NCBI GenBank assembly: GCA_015689645.1
Contig: WVSM01000007.1
Location: 124,001 to 188,000, forward strand
Reading direction: 5' to 3'
DNA: 64,000 nt
DNA from: Rhodobacterales bacterium HKCCE4037
GTDB lineage: Bacteria; Pseudomonadota; Alphaproteobacteria; Rhodobacterales; Rhodobacteraceae
Translations under genes and position numbers: made by a program
Part shown: piece by piece, positions 34,667-41,381 of the stretch
How positions within the stretch are numbered: the first letter of the stretch is position 1
How the letters are laid out: every line of letters begins with the position of its first letter
Notes under the pieces: model-generated
Database searches by the model: none
What the model saw: only the letters and a program-made list of their open reading frames with translations
What the model was told of the DNA's origin: nothing

Positions 34667-36151
34667 ATGACGAACGAAACCGATCCAATCCAGACGTTCA
34701 AGCTGCTTATAACGGCAGACGAAGGGTTTGTTGCATTCGAGAACCTTATCCTCGACGCGCAGGATAGCGTGATCGGCGGGTTCCGCGTGTTCGATCTCAC
34801 CACGAAGCTGCACGGTGAGCGCGCGAAGGCGATCGGCACAACGTGGTTCGACCTTCTCCTGGACGCGCTGAACCGTGGCGTGTCCATCGAGATCACCGTC
34901 ACCGACTTCGACCCCGTTGCCGCTACCTTGGATCACCGCCGCAGCTGGATGAGCGCGCGCCAATTCGCGGGCCTGAACGAGCTTTCAACCGGCGCGCAGA
35001 TCAAGTGGTCGATCGCAACCCACGCCGCCCGAGTGGGCGTGCTGGCCAGAACCGTCCTGCAAGTCAAATCTCGCGCCAAGATGGCGGCGCAGAAACCGGA
35101 TGAACTTTCGCCCGGCCTGAAGGAACGCATGAAGGGGGTTGATCTGCCCCTGGTGCCCACGACGCACCACCACAAGCTGGCGGTGGTAGACGGCAAGACA
35201 CTTTATATCGGCGGGCTGGATTTGAACGATCGCCGGTATGACACCTGGGAACACGACCGCGATGCCGACCAGACGTGGCAGGATATTCAGGCCATCGTCA
35301 CCGGACCCGTGGTCGATGCAGCGGCACGGCACCTCAGGTGCTTCCAGGCTGTCACCGCTGGAGAGGTCGAGCCATCCGATCCGGCACCGGGCTTCCTGCG
35401 GACGTTATCGACACGGCGAACCGTCGAATTGACCAACCTCGGTCCTCGTGAATACATCCACGAGCTTGAGGAGGCGCACCTTGCCCTGATCGAGAAAACC
35501 GAAGGCCCGATCTATCTGGAGACCCAGTTTTTCCGTCACAAGGCGCTGGCGAATGCTTTGGCAAAGGCTGCGGAGAACAATGCTGCCCTGACCTGCACGC
35601 TGGTACTTCCCGCCGCCCCGGAAGACGTTGCGTTCGAGGGGAACCGTGCGGAAGATGCCAAGCTCGGCGCGCAGCTTCAGATGGATTGTATCGACATCGT
35701 AACGGAAGCGTTCGGCAAACGGGTCGCAATCGCGTCCCCCGCTCGTCCGGTGAAGGCGCCGCCCGAGACCAACGGATACGCCCGCCTGTTCGACGCGCCG
35801 ATCATCTACGTGCATTCGAAGCTGTCACTCTTCGGAATGCACGATGCAATCCTTTCGTCGGCGAACCTGAACGGTCGCAGTATGAAATGGGACACGGAGG
35901 CTGGAATTCACCTGACCAATCCCGACCACATCCGAACCTGCTGGAACCGCGCACTGAAACACTGGCTGCATGATGTGCCGGTCGATCCGAATGAAGATCA
36001 GTTGGGGTTCGTGGAGTGGCTGAACGAGGATCTTGCCCGCAACCGCGCGGCAATCCCCTCGGAGCGCAAGCACTTCCTGTTGCCCTACCCGATGGGACGG
36101 GAAGCGGATCTTGCGTCGCCCCTGCCCGGCGTTCCCGATGCGATGGTTTGA
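34667..36151 (+). CDS. Phospholipase D-family protein
   Basis: A 494-aa PLD superfamily protein with two catalytic HKD motifs: THHHKLAVVDGKTLYIGGLDLND and YVHSKLSLFGMHDAILSSANLNGRSM. The order and spacing suit a phosphatidyl hydrolase or transphosphatidylase such as cardiolipin-type enzymes, but there are no transmembrane helices and no signal peptide, so a cytoplasmic role is implied. It begins 15 bases after the sensor kinase gene and is probably co-transcribed with it, tying membrane-lipid remodelling to the stress response (inference). Confidence 0.88.
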   Translation: MTNETDPIQTFKLLITADEGFVAFENLILDAQDSVIGGFRVFDLTTKLHGERAKAIGTTWFDLLLDALNRGVSIEITVTDFDPVAATLDHRRSWMSARQFAGLNELSTGAQIKWSIATHAARVGVLARTVLQVKSRAKMAAQKPDELSPGLKERMKGVDLPLVPTTHHHKLAVVDGKTLYIGGLDLNDRRYDTWEHDRDADQTWQDIQAIVTGPVVDAAARHLRCFQAVTAGEVEPSDPAPGFLRTLSTRRTVELTNLGPREYIHELEEAHLALIEKTEGPIYLETQFFRHKALANALAKAAENNAALTCTLVLPAAPEDVAFEGNRAEDAKLGAQLQMDCIDIVTEAFGKRVAIASPARPVKAPPETNGYARLFDAPIIYVHSKLSLFGMHDAILSSANLNGRSMKWDTEAGIHLTNPDHIRTCWNRALKHWLHDVPVDPNEDQLGFVEWLNEDLARNRAAIPSERKHFLLPYPMGREADLASPLPGVPDAMV

Positions 36152-36202
36152 ATCACATGACGGGCCGATCATCGGGCCTGTCCGCTTTCCGAGCGATTTG
36201 CA

Positions 36203-37213
36203 TTAGGTCAACAGGTCGAGAAGCCCACCCTCTCCCGCCCGCATTTTCGGCCTGTTTTTCCCGTCATTGGGCAAGGCTTTGCCCTCGCGGACAGTTGCGA
36301 TGATAGCCGGATGAATGTAGCTCGACCGCGCGATGGCAGGCGTATTGTGCAATTCCTGCGCTGCGGCTTCGGATACGGACTTGAGCGTTGCGTTCTCCAC
36401 GCCACGGGCGGCGAGAAAGGCAGCGCGACTTCCATTCCAGGTCCTTAGCAGGCGCGGTGTGACGTCCAATCCGACAATGTCGCTCAACCGCTCTCTTACT
36501 GCTGCGGGCGACACGGCACGCCACTTGCCCTGCCCGTCCCGCCAACCTGCCAGAACGGAGCCCGGAGAGTCCGGACCTTGGCCCAAGCGCTCTATAAGCG
36601 TGCGTCCTCGCAACGGCTTTTCCACGTCGCGTCCGCCCTTGGCCGTGTAAATCAAGGTGCCTTTCGTACCCTTGATGTGAAGGTGACGGCGCTTGAGCGT
36701 GGTCGCGGCGAAGCTTCCGTTCTCGAGGCTGTATTTACGGTTACCCACCCTGAGCGAATGACGCTCCATCAGGCCAATCACGGCGGCAACCGCGCCATCA
36801 TGACCCTCTGCGTCCTCGCTCAATCGACGCGCCACCCACGATCGCAGTTTCGGCAGGCGCTCACCCAACTCGGCGAGGCTCGCGAATTTGCGAGACTGTT
36901 GGAAGCTGGTCCATTTCGGATGATAGCGGTACTGCTTGCGCTCCGCCTCATCGAGGCCCGTTGCGATCAGATGGCCGTCGTCAAACGGGCAGATCCAGAC
37001 ATCGGCATATGCGGGCGGGATCGCGAGGGCGTTCAGGGCGTCGCGCTTTGTCGCGTCGGTGATCCGAGCCCCATCTGGCGCGATGTACGAGAAGCCGCGT
37101 CCGCGCCGTTCCCGGCGTATACCCGGCTCACAATCGGGGTAGTGGCGCAGCCCAATCTGGCGGCAGACAATCGCGGCCATGTCTGAAGTGCCGCCTGCGG
37201 CCGAGCGAACCAT
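36203..37213 (-). CDS. DNA topoisomerase IB (poxvirus-like)
   Basis: A 336-aa type IB topoisomerase. The N-terminal domain has GRGFSYIAPDGARITD and the catalytic core has RVGNRKYSLENGSFAATTLKRRH, KGTKGTLIYTAKGG and the RTWNGSRAAFLAARG segment. The active-site tyrosine lies in IARSSYIHPAII. It relaxes supercoils through a 3'-phosphotyrosine link. It is encoded 2 bases after a DUF7218/Rho-N protein and convergent with the PLD gene. The start is uncertain: MVRSAAGG or MAAIVCRQ eleven codons later. Confidence 0.92.
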   Translation of the reverse strand: MVRSAAGGTSDMAAIVCRQIGLRHYPDCEPGIRRERRGRGFSYIAPDGARITDATKRDALNALAIPPAYADVWICPFDDGHLIATGLDEAERKQYRYHPKWTSFQQSRKFASLAELGERLPKLRSWVARRLSEDAEGHDGAVAAVIGLMERHSLRVGNRKYSLENGSFAATTLKRRHLHIKGTKGTLIYTAKGGRDVEKPLRGRTLIERLGQGPDSPGSVLAGWRDGQGKWRAVSPAAVRERLSDIVGLDVTPRLLRTWNGSRAAFLAARGVENATLKSVSEAAAQELHNTPAIARSSYIHPAIIATVREGKALPNDGKNRPKMRAGEGGLLDLLT

Positions 37214-37215
37214 CT

Positions 37216-37473
37216 TCAGTGATCACGCAGAGCGTCGATCAGCTCATCCTTGGTCATGTCGGAGCGACCGGTGATATCCAGCTCCCGTGCACGCTCCATA
37301 AGCTCCTCTTTCGTCCAATCCTCATACGGCGGTTGCGATCCGCCCTTTTTCGAAGGTGAGCTGTCTGGGTCTGCCTGCGCGTTGGCGATGCGCGCCGCTT
37401 TTTCCTTGCTGGCGCCATCTTCACGCAGGGCCTCATAGGTTTCTTCGTCTTTGATGCTGGGACGGGCGGACAT
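37216..37473 (-). CDS. DUF7218/Rho-N-type small DNA-binding-like protein
   Basis: An 85-aa hydrophilic protein: SIKDEETYEALREDGASKEKAARIANAQA (a plasmid-stabilisation-like helical repeat) followed by a Rho-N/SAP-like module, DWTKEELMERARELDITGRSDMTKDELIDALRDH. Such SAP-like modules bind nucleic acids. GAGGAGAG lies upstream. It immediately precedes the topoisomerase gene, suggesting a shared DNA-protection task under stress. A probable EcfG promoter (GGAAC-N17-GGTT) is upstream. Confidence 0.82.
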   Translation of the reverse strand: MSARPSIKDEETYEALREDGASKEKAARIANAQADPDSSPSKKGGSQPPYEDWTKEELMERARELDITGRSDMTKDELIDALRDH

Positions 37474-37514
37474 TGCGGCTCTCCTCACAAATCTCGTGAT
37501 AAATCTCAGCCTCA

Positions 37515-37540
37515 ACCCGTCAGGGGCGCGCTCAGTTCCC
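37515..37540 (-). promoter_or_regulatory. Probable EcfG-type promoter of DUF7218-topoisomerase operon
   Basis: GGAAC at 37540-37536, 17-base spacer, GGTT at 37518-37515. One mismatch to CGTT, same variant as at the DUF1328 gene. Confidence 0.5.
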
Positions 37541-37562
37541 GCCGAAATCGTCGTGAACGGAT

Positions 37563-37587
37563 GGAACTCAAAAGGGGCTCAATCGTT
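37563..37587 (+). promoter_or_regulatory. EcfG-type promoter of the DUF883-like/holin/DUF3618 operon
   Basis: GGAAC at 37563-37567, 16-base spacer, CGTT at 37584-37587, 45 bases before the first ATG. Perfect consensus. Confidence 0.8.
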
Positions 37588-37632
37588 TTCCTCGCAAGAA
37601 CGAACCGAACTGTCAGCGGAAGGAGAAAATTC

Positions 37633-38091
37633 ATGACCGCTCAGAATACGAACCCGAAAGACGTCGCCCAAGATGTGGCCGCGAAAGCGAAGGCAGAAGC
37701 TGTAAACGCTGCCGAACACGTCAAGGACACCGCCGCGGCAACAGCCGAGGATCAGGCCGCCAAGCTGCGCGAAGCCGGTGCAGCTTTCGACGACAACCCG
37801 TACGCTCGTCAGGCTGCCGAGCAGATTTCGGACAGCCTAAGCCATCTGGCGGACAATATCCGCGACGCCGATTTTGGCACGTTGCACCAGGACGTGTCCG
37901 ACTTTGCACGGCGCAATCCGCTCCTTTTCTTTGGGGGCGCCGCAGCACTTGGCTTCGTCGTCGGGCGCGTTCTGAAAGCGTCTGAACGGGCGGAAGGCGC
38001 CGCGCAGCCGGTGGCACGTGCGCCTCGCACGACACCCCCTGTCGATCATGCACCGGCTTATTCCGGCCACGCGCGCTGGGGTCATGTGTAA
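37633..38091 (+). CDS. DUF883/ElaB-like membrane-anchored stress protein
   Basis: A 152-aa protein: Ala-rich charged helices (DVAQDVAAKAKAEAVNAAEHVKD) and a C-terminal hydrophobic, glycine-rich helix RRNPLLFFGGAAALGFVVG, the hallmark of ElaB/YqjD/DUF883-type inner-membrane proteins that tether ribosomes or stabilise membranes under stress. AAGGAG precedes the ATG. It heads a three-gene operon with EcfG promoter; its TAA stop shares a base with the next ATG. Confidence 0.85.
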   Translation: MTAQNTNPKDVAQDVAAKAKAEAVNAAEHVKDTAAATAEDQAAKLREAGAAFDDNPYARQAAEQISDSLSHLADNIRDADFGTLHQDVSDFARRNPLLFFGGAAALGFVVGRVLKASERAEGAAQPVARAPRTTPPVDHAPAYSGHARWGHV

Positions 38092-38486
38092 TGGCACTCG
38101 ACGGCTCCCCTTCCGCACGCACGAAGGTCGCTCGACTCGTTGACCTGGTGCTGAGGCTGGCCAGCGATGAATGGCGATTGGCCAAGGCGGAAGTGTCCGA
38201 AAACCTCGGACACGCCCGTCTCGGCGCGACGCTTCTGGCTTGTGCCTTTGGACTTGGTCTGGTGGCTGTCTTCGTCCTGTCCGGCGCTGCCGTCGCAGGA
38301 CTGGCCGCCGCCGGGCTGGAGCTTTGGCTGTCAGCCCTGATCGTAGGCGGGGCGCTGGCAATGATTGCAGCCATTCTGATTGCAATCGGTGTCTCGAACC
38401 TCAAGGCCAAGCGGCTGGTTCCCGATCGGACGCTGTCGAATATCCAACGCGACATGGAGATGGTGAAGGAGGCTCTGAATGCCTGA
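38091..38486 (+). CDS. Phage-holin-family (DUF1469-like) membrane protein
   Basis: A 131-aa protein with an N-terminal amphipathic region (LVDLVLRLASDEWRLAKAEVSENL) and two transmembrane helices (LLACAFGLGLVAVFVLSGAAVAG and ALIVGGALAMIAAILIAIG). It matches the Phage_holin_3_6/DUF1469 class, found with ElaB-like and DUF3618 proteins in stress operons of alphaproteobacteria. Despite the name it is not a phage gene here. The start overlaps the upstream stop (TAATG) and its end overlaps the DUF3618 start. Confidence 0.87.
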   Translation: MALDGSPSARTKVARLVDLVLRLASDEWRLAKAEVSENLGHARLGATLLACAFGLGLVAVFVLSGAAVAGLAAAGLELWLSALIVGGALAMIAAILIAIGVSNLKAKRLVPDRTLSNIQRDMEMVKEALNA

Positions 38487-39417
38487 CCTGAAAACGATCG
38501 AAAGCGAACTGGAACGCGACCGCGCTGCCCTGCGTGCGGAGATCGCCGCAGTGGGTGAGGAACTTCGGCCCGCACGCATCGTGGAAACGGTGGCAAGTCA
38601 AATTGGACTCGGTCGCTCCGGCGTGGGGCCCATCCTGAGCGATCCCAAGATGCCCATGGCGCTGACAGGGCTTGGCCTAAGCTGGCTAACGGCAAACTTG
38701 CTGACCCGGCGGCCCGCGCCACGCCCCGCCGCCGTCTACGACGATCGTCCGACGCACACCGCGCCCGGCTTTCGCGATACCCGACCCGAACCCGCCAGCA
38801 TTGCAAATTTCGATGCACGTGTCCGTGCAGCGGATGCCGCCGACACGGCTGGACGGTTCGGCACCGAAACATACAATTCTGAAGGAGAACCCCTCATGAG
38901 TACCGACATCCAAGCAACCAACCCGACCCTTCGCGACCGCGCCTACGCATCCGTCGACAGCCTGAAATCGCGGATCGAGGACGGCCTGGAACATCTGCCC
39001 GACGCCGCCAAGTCGCGGATCCGCGCGGCCCGAGAGGCTGCAATCGAGGCGCATGGCCAAGTCGAGTATCACGCTCGTCGCACCGCTACGGCTGCACGTC
39101 AGACAGCGCGCGAGAACCCGCTTCTGGTCGGTGCCTTGGCATTTGCGGCCGGTGCACTCGTTGCAGCAACCCTGCCCCGCACTTCGGCCGAGAACCGCGC
39201 CGTGGGCGCTCACCGAGACCGCCTGTTCGACGAGGCCGACCGTGTCTTCCGCGAGGAAGTCGAAAAGGCGAAGCTGGCGGCACGGGACGCCGTGGCCAAG
39301 GGCGAAGAGCACGTGAAGGAGCAGATCGAAGCTGCCGCCGATTCCGTCGGTGAAGCGGCCAAGAACGCGAAGAGCGGCTCCTCGTCGTCGACCCGCAATG
39401 GCTCTGCGCACGCCTGA
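38479..39417 (+). CDS. DUF3618 protein with a second, ElaB-like half (fusion or internal start)
   Basis: A 312-aa protein. Residues 1-80 are DUF3618 (IESELERDRAALRAEIAAVGEEL, then a short hydrophobic helix near 60-76). Residues 140-312 look like a separate protein: helical charged region, glycine-rich membrane helix (RENPLLVGALAFAAGALVAATLP, about 210-232) and a long charged C-terminal coil. The in-frame M140 is preceded by GAAGGAGAACCCCTC, a textbook ribosome site at 38881-38895. A separate 173-aa product is therefore likely, made alone or in addition to the fusion. Last gene of the operon; a strong terminator follows. Confidence 0.8.
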   Translation: MPDLKTIESELERDRAALRAEIAAVGEELRPARIVETVASQIGLGRSGVGPILSDPKMPMALTGLGLSWLTANLLTRRPAPRPAAVYDDRPTHTAPGFRDTRPEPASIANFDARVRAADAADTAGRFGTETYNSEGEPLMSTDIQATNPTLRDRAYASVDSLKSRIEDGLEHLPDAAKSRIRAAREAAIEAHGQVEYHARRTATAARQTARENPLLVGALAFAAGALVAATLPRTSAENRAVGAHRDRLFDEADRVFREEVEKAKLAARDAVAKGEEHVKEQIEAAADSVGEAAKNAKSGSSSSTRNGSAHA

Positions 39418-39444
39418 CACCCAAGCATAGCGAAAATCAAACAG

Positions 39445-39476
39445 GCCCCCGGGATCATTTCCCGGGGGCTTTTTTG
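39445..39476 (+). terminator. Rho-independent terminator of the DUF883-like/holin/DUF3618 operon
   Basis: Ten-base stem GCCCCCGGGA/TCCCGGGGGC, 5-base loop, TTTTTT tail, 27 bases after the DUF3618 stop. Confidence 0.9.
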
Positions 39477-39712
39477 TTCTGCGAAGTACAGGCGGCCTTA
39501 CAATGCTCGGGACTTGCTTCAGTTTGCTGCTTGGATGGTGGTGCACGGCGCGCCGGTCCGGCCGCGGCCAGCGATAGCACGACCCGAACCTTTTGTAATT
39601 CGAGGGTGTCGCTTCGGGGTGCTACTACGCATCGCCGACCGGCGGCAGCGGGCAACCTTTGTTCGGGGGGCTCACCTATCGCTCAAGCCGACAAACCTCG
39701 GGCCAACAGGCG

Positions 39713-40774
39713 TCAGGCCCCGGCCTGATCGCTCCGGTATTTGCTTGCAAACATGACCAGTGCCCAGACCAGCACCGGAATGGCCACGAGCCCGCCGACC
39801 GGTCCCCAAAGCCAGAGCCAGGCGATCAGCGACAGGAAGACCAGCAATGGGTTCAATTTCATGTGTTGCCCGACCAGCGTCGGCGTCGCGAACTGCGCTT
39901 CGATCATGTTGAACGTCAGGAAAATGGCCACAGGTGCAAAACTGATGGCGCCCTCGAATGTCACAAGGCCGACGATCAAAAGCGCCAGAGCCAGTACGGC
40001 CGGTCCAAGGTAGAGGATGAAGTTCATCAGGAACGTGGCGATCCCCCAGACCCCGGGCTGTGGCATGCCGAGGAGCATCATCGCAACGGTCACGAGAATT
40101 CCGAAGGTCGCGTTGATGCAGGTGATCGTCAGGAAATAGCGTGCGACCTGCCGCTCCGCCGCATGAAGACGTTCGGTGCGCCAGCTCGGGATGGTGCGCG
40201 CGACTTGGCGATAAAGGCCAGTGCGGCTTGCCAGGAAGAAGTACAGCGTCCCAAGGAACATGAGGATCGCCCCAAGCACCGCTGGCCCGTAGGAGAGCGC
40301 ATCGAAAAGACTGGGGATCGGAAGTTCCTCCTCGTCCGCACCTCCGCCACCGGCATCACCGCCGCTGTCACCAGTCGCCACAACGCCCTGAGCCGCCGGT
40401 TCCAGCGCGTCTTGCACGGATTCCTGCAGGTTGCGGAGGCCAGAGCTTGCGTCTTGCGCCAGTTCCACGAGGCTTTGGAGTTCGGCCCAGATCAAAGGGG
40501 CCTGCGCTATTGCGGCAGAGATGCTCGGTTCCAGGGCGACGATGAGGGCGAGCGCAAAAATAAGGAACAACAGCAAGGTCGCTGCCGCCGCGACCGTTGA
40601 CTTGACACCCAATCGACAGAACAGGTCGACAATGGGTGACAGCACGACGCCGATGACGATGGCGCTCAGGATCGGAGCGATCAAAGGTTGTGCAAGTTCG
40701 AGCGCCGCGATCACCAGCAGGGCACAAATGATGTAGATTGCGATGCGGGTGTGGTCAGACGACGAATTTTCCAT
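39713..40774 (-). CDS. AI-2E/PerM-family transporter
   Basis: A 353-aa polytopic membrane protein: two N-terminal helices (IAIYIICALLVIAALELAQPLIAPIL), a soluble loop region, and a C-terminal helix set with the family pattern LPQPGVWGIATFLMNFILYLGP and the late LNPLLVFLSLIAWLWLWGPVGG. The family includes TqsA exporters and Na+/H+ antiporter-like proteins; no substrate can be assigned. The start MENSSSDHTR is chosen because an EcfG-type promoter lies only a few bases upstream, so longer starts would lie inside it. Confidence 0.88.
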   Translation of the reverse strand: MENSSSDHTRIAIYIICALLVIAALELAQPLIAPILSAIVIGVVLSPIVDLFCRLGVKSTVAAAATLLLFLIFALALIVALEPSISAAIAQAPLIWAELQSLVELAQDASSGLRNLQESVQDALEPAAQGVVATGDSGGDAGGGGADEEELPIPSLFDALSYGPAVLGAILMFLGTLYFFLASRTGLYRQVARTIPSWRTERLHAAERQVARYFLTITCINATFGILVTVAMMLLGMPQPGVWGIATFLMNFILYLGPAVLALALLIVGLVTFEGAISFAPVAIFLTFNMIEAQFATPTLVGQHMKLNPLLVFLSLIAWLWLWGPVGGLVAIPVLVWALVMFASKYRSDQAGA

Positions 40775-40782
40775 AGAGCGCG

Positions 40783-40808
40783 AACGCGTGGTAACGCGAT
40801 TTTGTTCC
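40783..40808 (-). promoter_or_regulatory. EcfG-type promoter of the AI-2E-family gene
   Basis: GGAAC at 40808-40804, 17-base spacer, CGTT at 40786-40783. Full consensus with the longer allowed spacer. The -10 is very close to the ATG, implying a short leader. Confidence 0.7.
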
Positions 40809-40842
40809 CGGCACCGGCGCGAAATCGGGAACGGAAAACAAG

Positions 40843-40867
40843 GGAACCATCGCCTTGGGAACGCGTT
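40843..40867 (+). promoter_or_regulatory. EcfG-type promoter of the 53-aa protein gene
   Basis: GGAAC at 40843-40847, 16-base spacer, CGTT at 40864-40867. Perfect consensus, 57 bases before the ATG. Confidence 0.8.
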
Positions 40868-40924
40868 TATTTCCAGATACGTCGATCGGTTCGGTCGACC
40901 CACTTAATACGGAGGCGCGCCCGG

Positions 40925-41086
40925 ATGGCCCACATCTCGAAAGACGAAAACCTCGATAAGCTTCGCGGATCAGAGTTGCACCACGACCTGAAGAACCGGC
41001 CCGGCGAAGAAGGTAACCCGAACCACATGAATGACGGAAAGACCCTAAAGCCGAAAAGCGACGAAAAAGACGCTGACAAGGCCTGA
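40925..41086 (+). CDS. 53-aa hydrophilic stress protein
   Basis: The frame begins MAHISKDENLDKLRGSELHH and is highly charged, with no hydrophobic core and a lysine/aspartate-rich end (KPKSDEKDADKA); it is probably disordered. No family is recognised. GGAGG precedes the ATG and a perfect EcfG promoter lies upstream, which is the main support that it is a real gene. It is the rightmost member of the stress island. Confidence 0.75.
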   Translation: MAHISKDENLDKLRGSELHHDLKNRPGEEGNPNHMNDGKTLKPKSDEKDADKA

Positions 41087-41381
41087 ATGATTTTTCGAAG
41101 GGGTCGCGGCGGCCAATCTTGGCCTCTGCGCCCCCTCCCGTTTCAAGCGAACGTATCGCTGACCAAGTCATGAAAGAAAGGCGGGGGCAAGGTCCTCCGC
41201 GGCCGAACCGATCGCCTCGCCCACATCACCACGCTGCGTGCCGATTCAGGCGATTACAGCTGTTTGGTGGTTCGTTCCCCTCACCTGTTCGACGGCACTC
41301 TTCCCGCATTACCTCTGCAGCGGCCGATCCAAGCACCACTTCGGCCCGTGGTCCGCCTCCCGACCCGAATTTCCGGCATTT

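Noticed and set aside
33410-34963. 517-codon open frame antisense to the sensor kinase
   Set aside because: It is a high-GC shadow frame; arginine/histidine-rich with no domain, while the plus-strand kinase has complete motifs.
38091-38486. Holin-family gene as evidence for a prophage
   Set aside because: Neighbours are stress proteins with an EcfG promoter; no phage structural, lysis or integrase genes are nearby.
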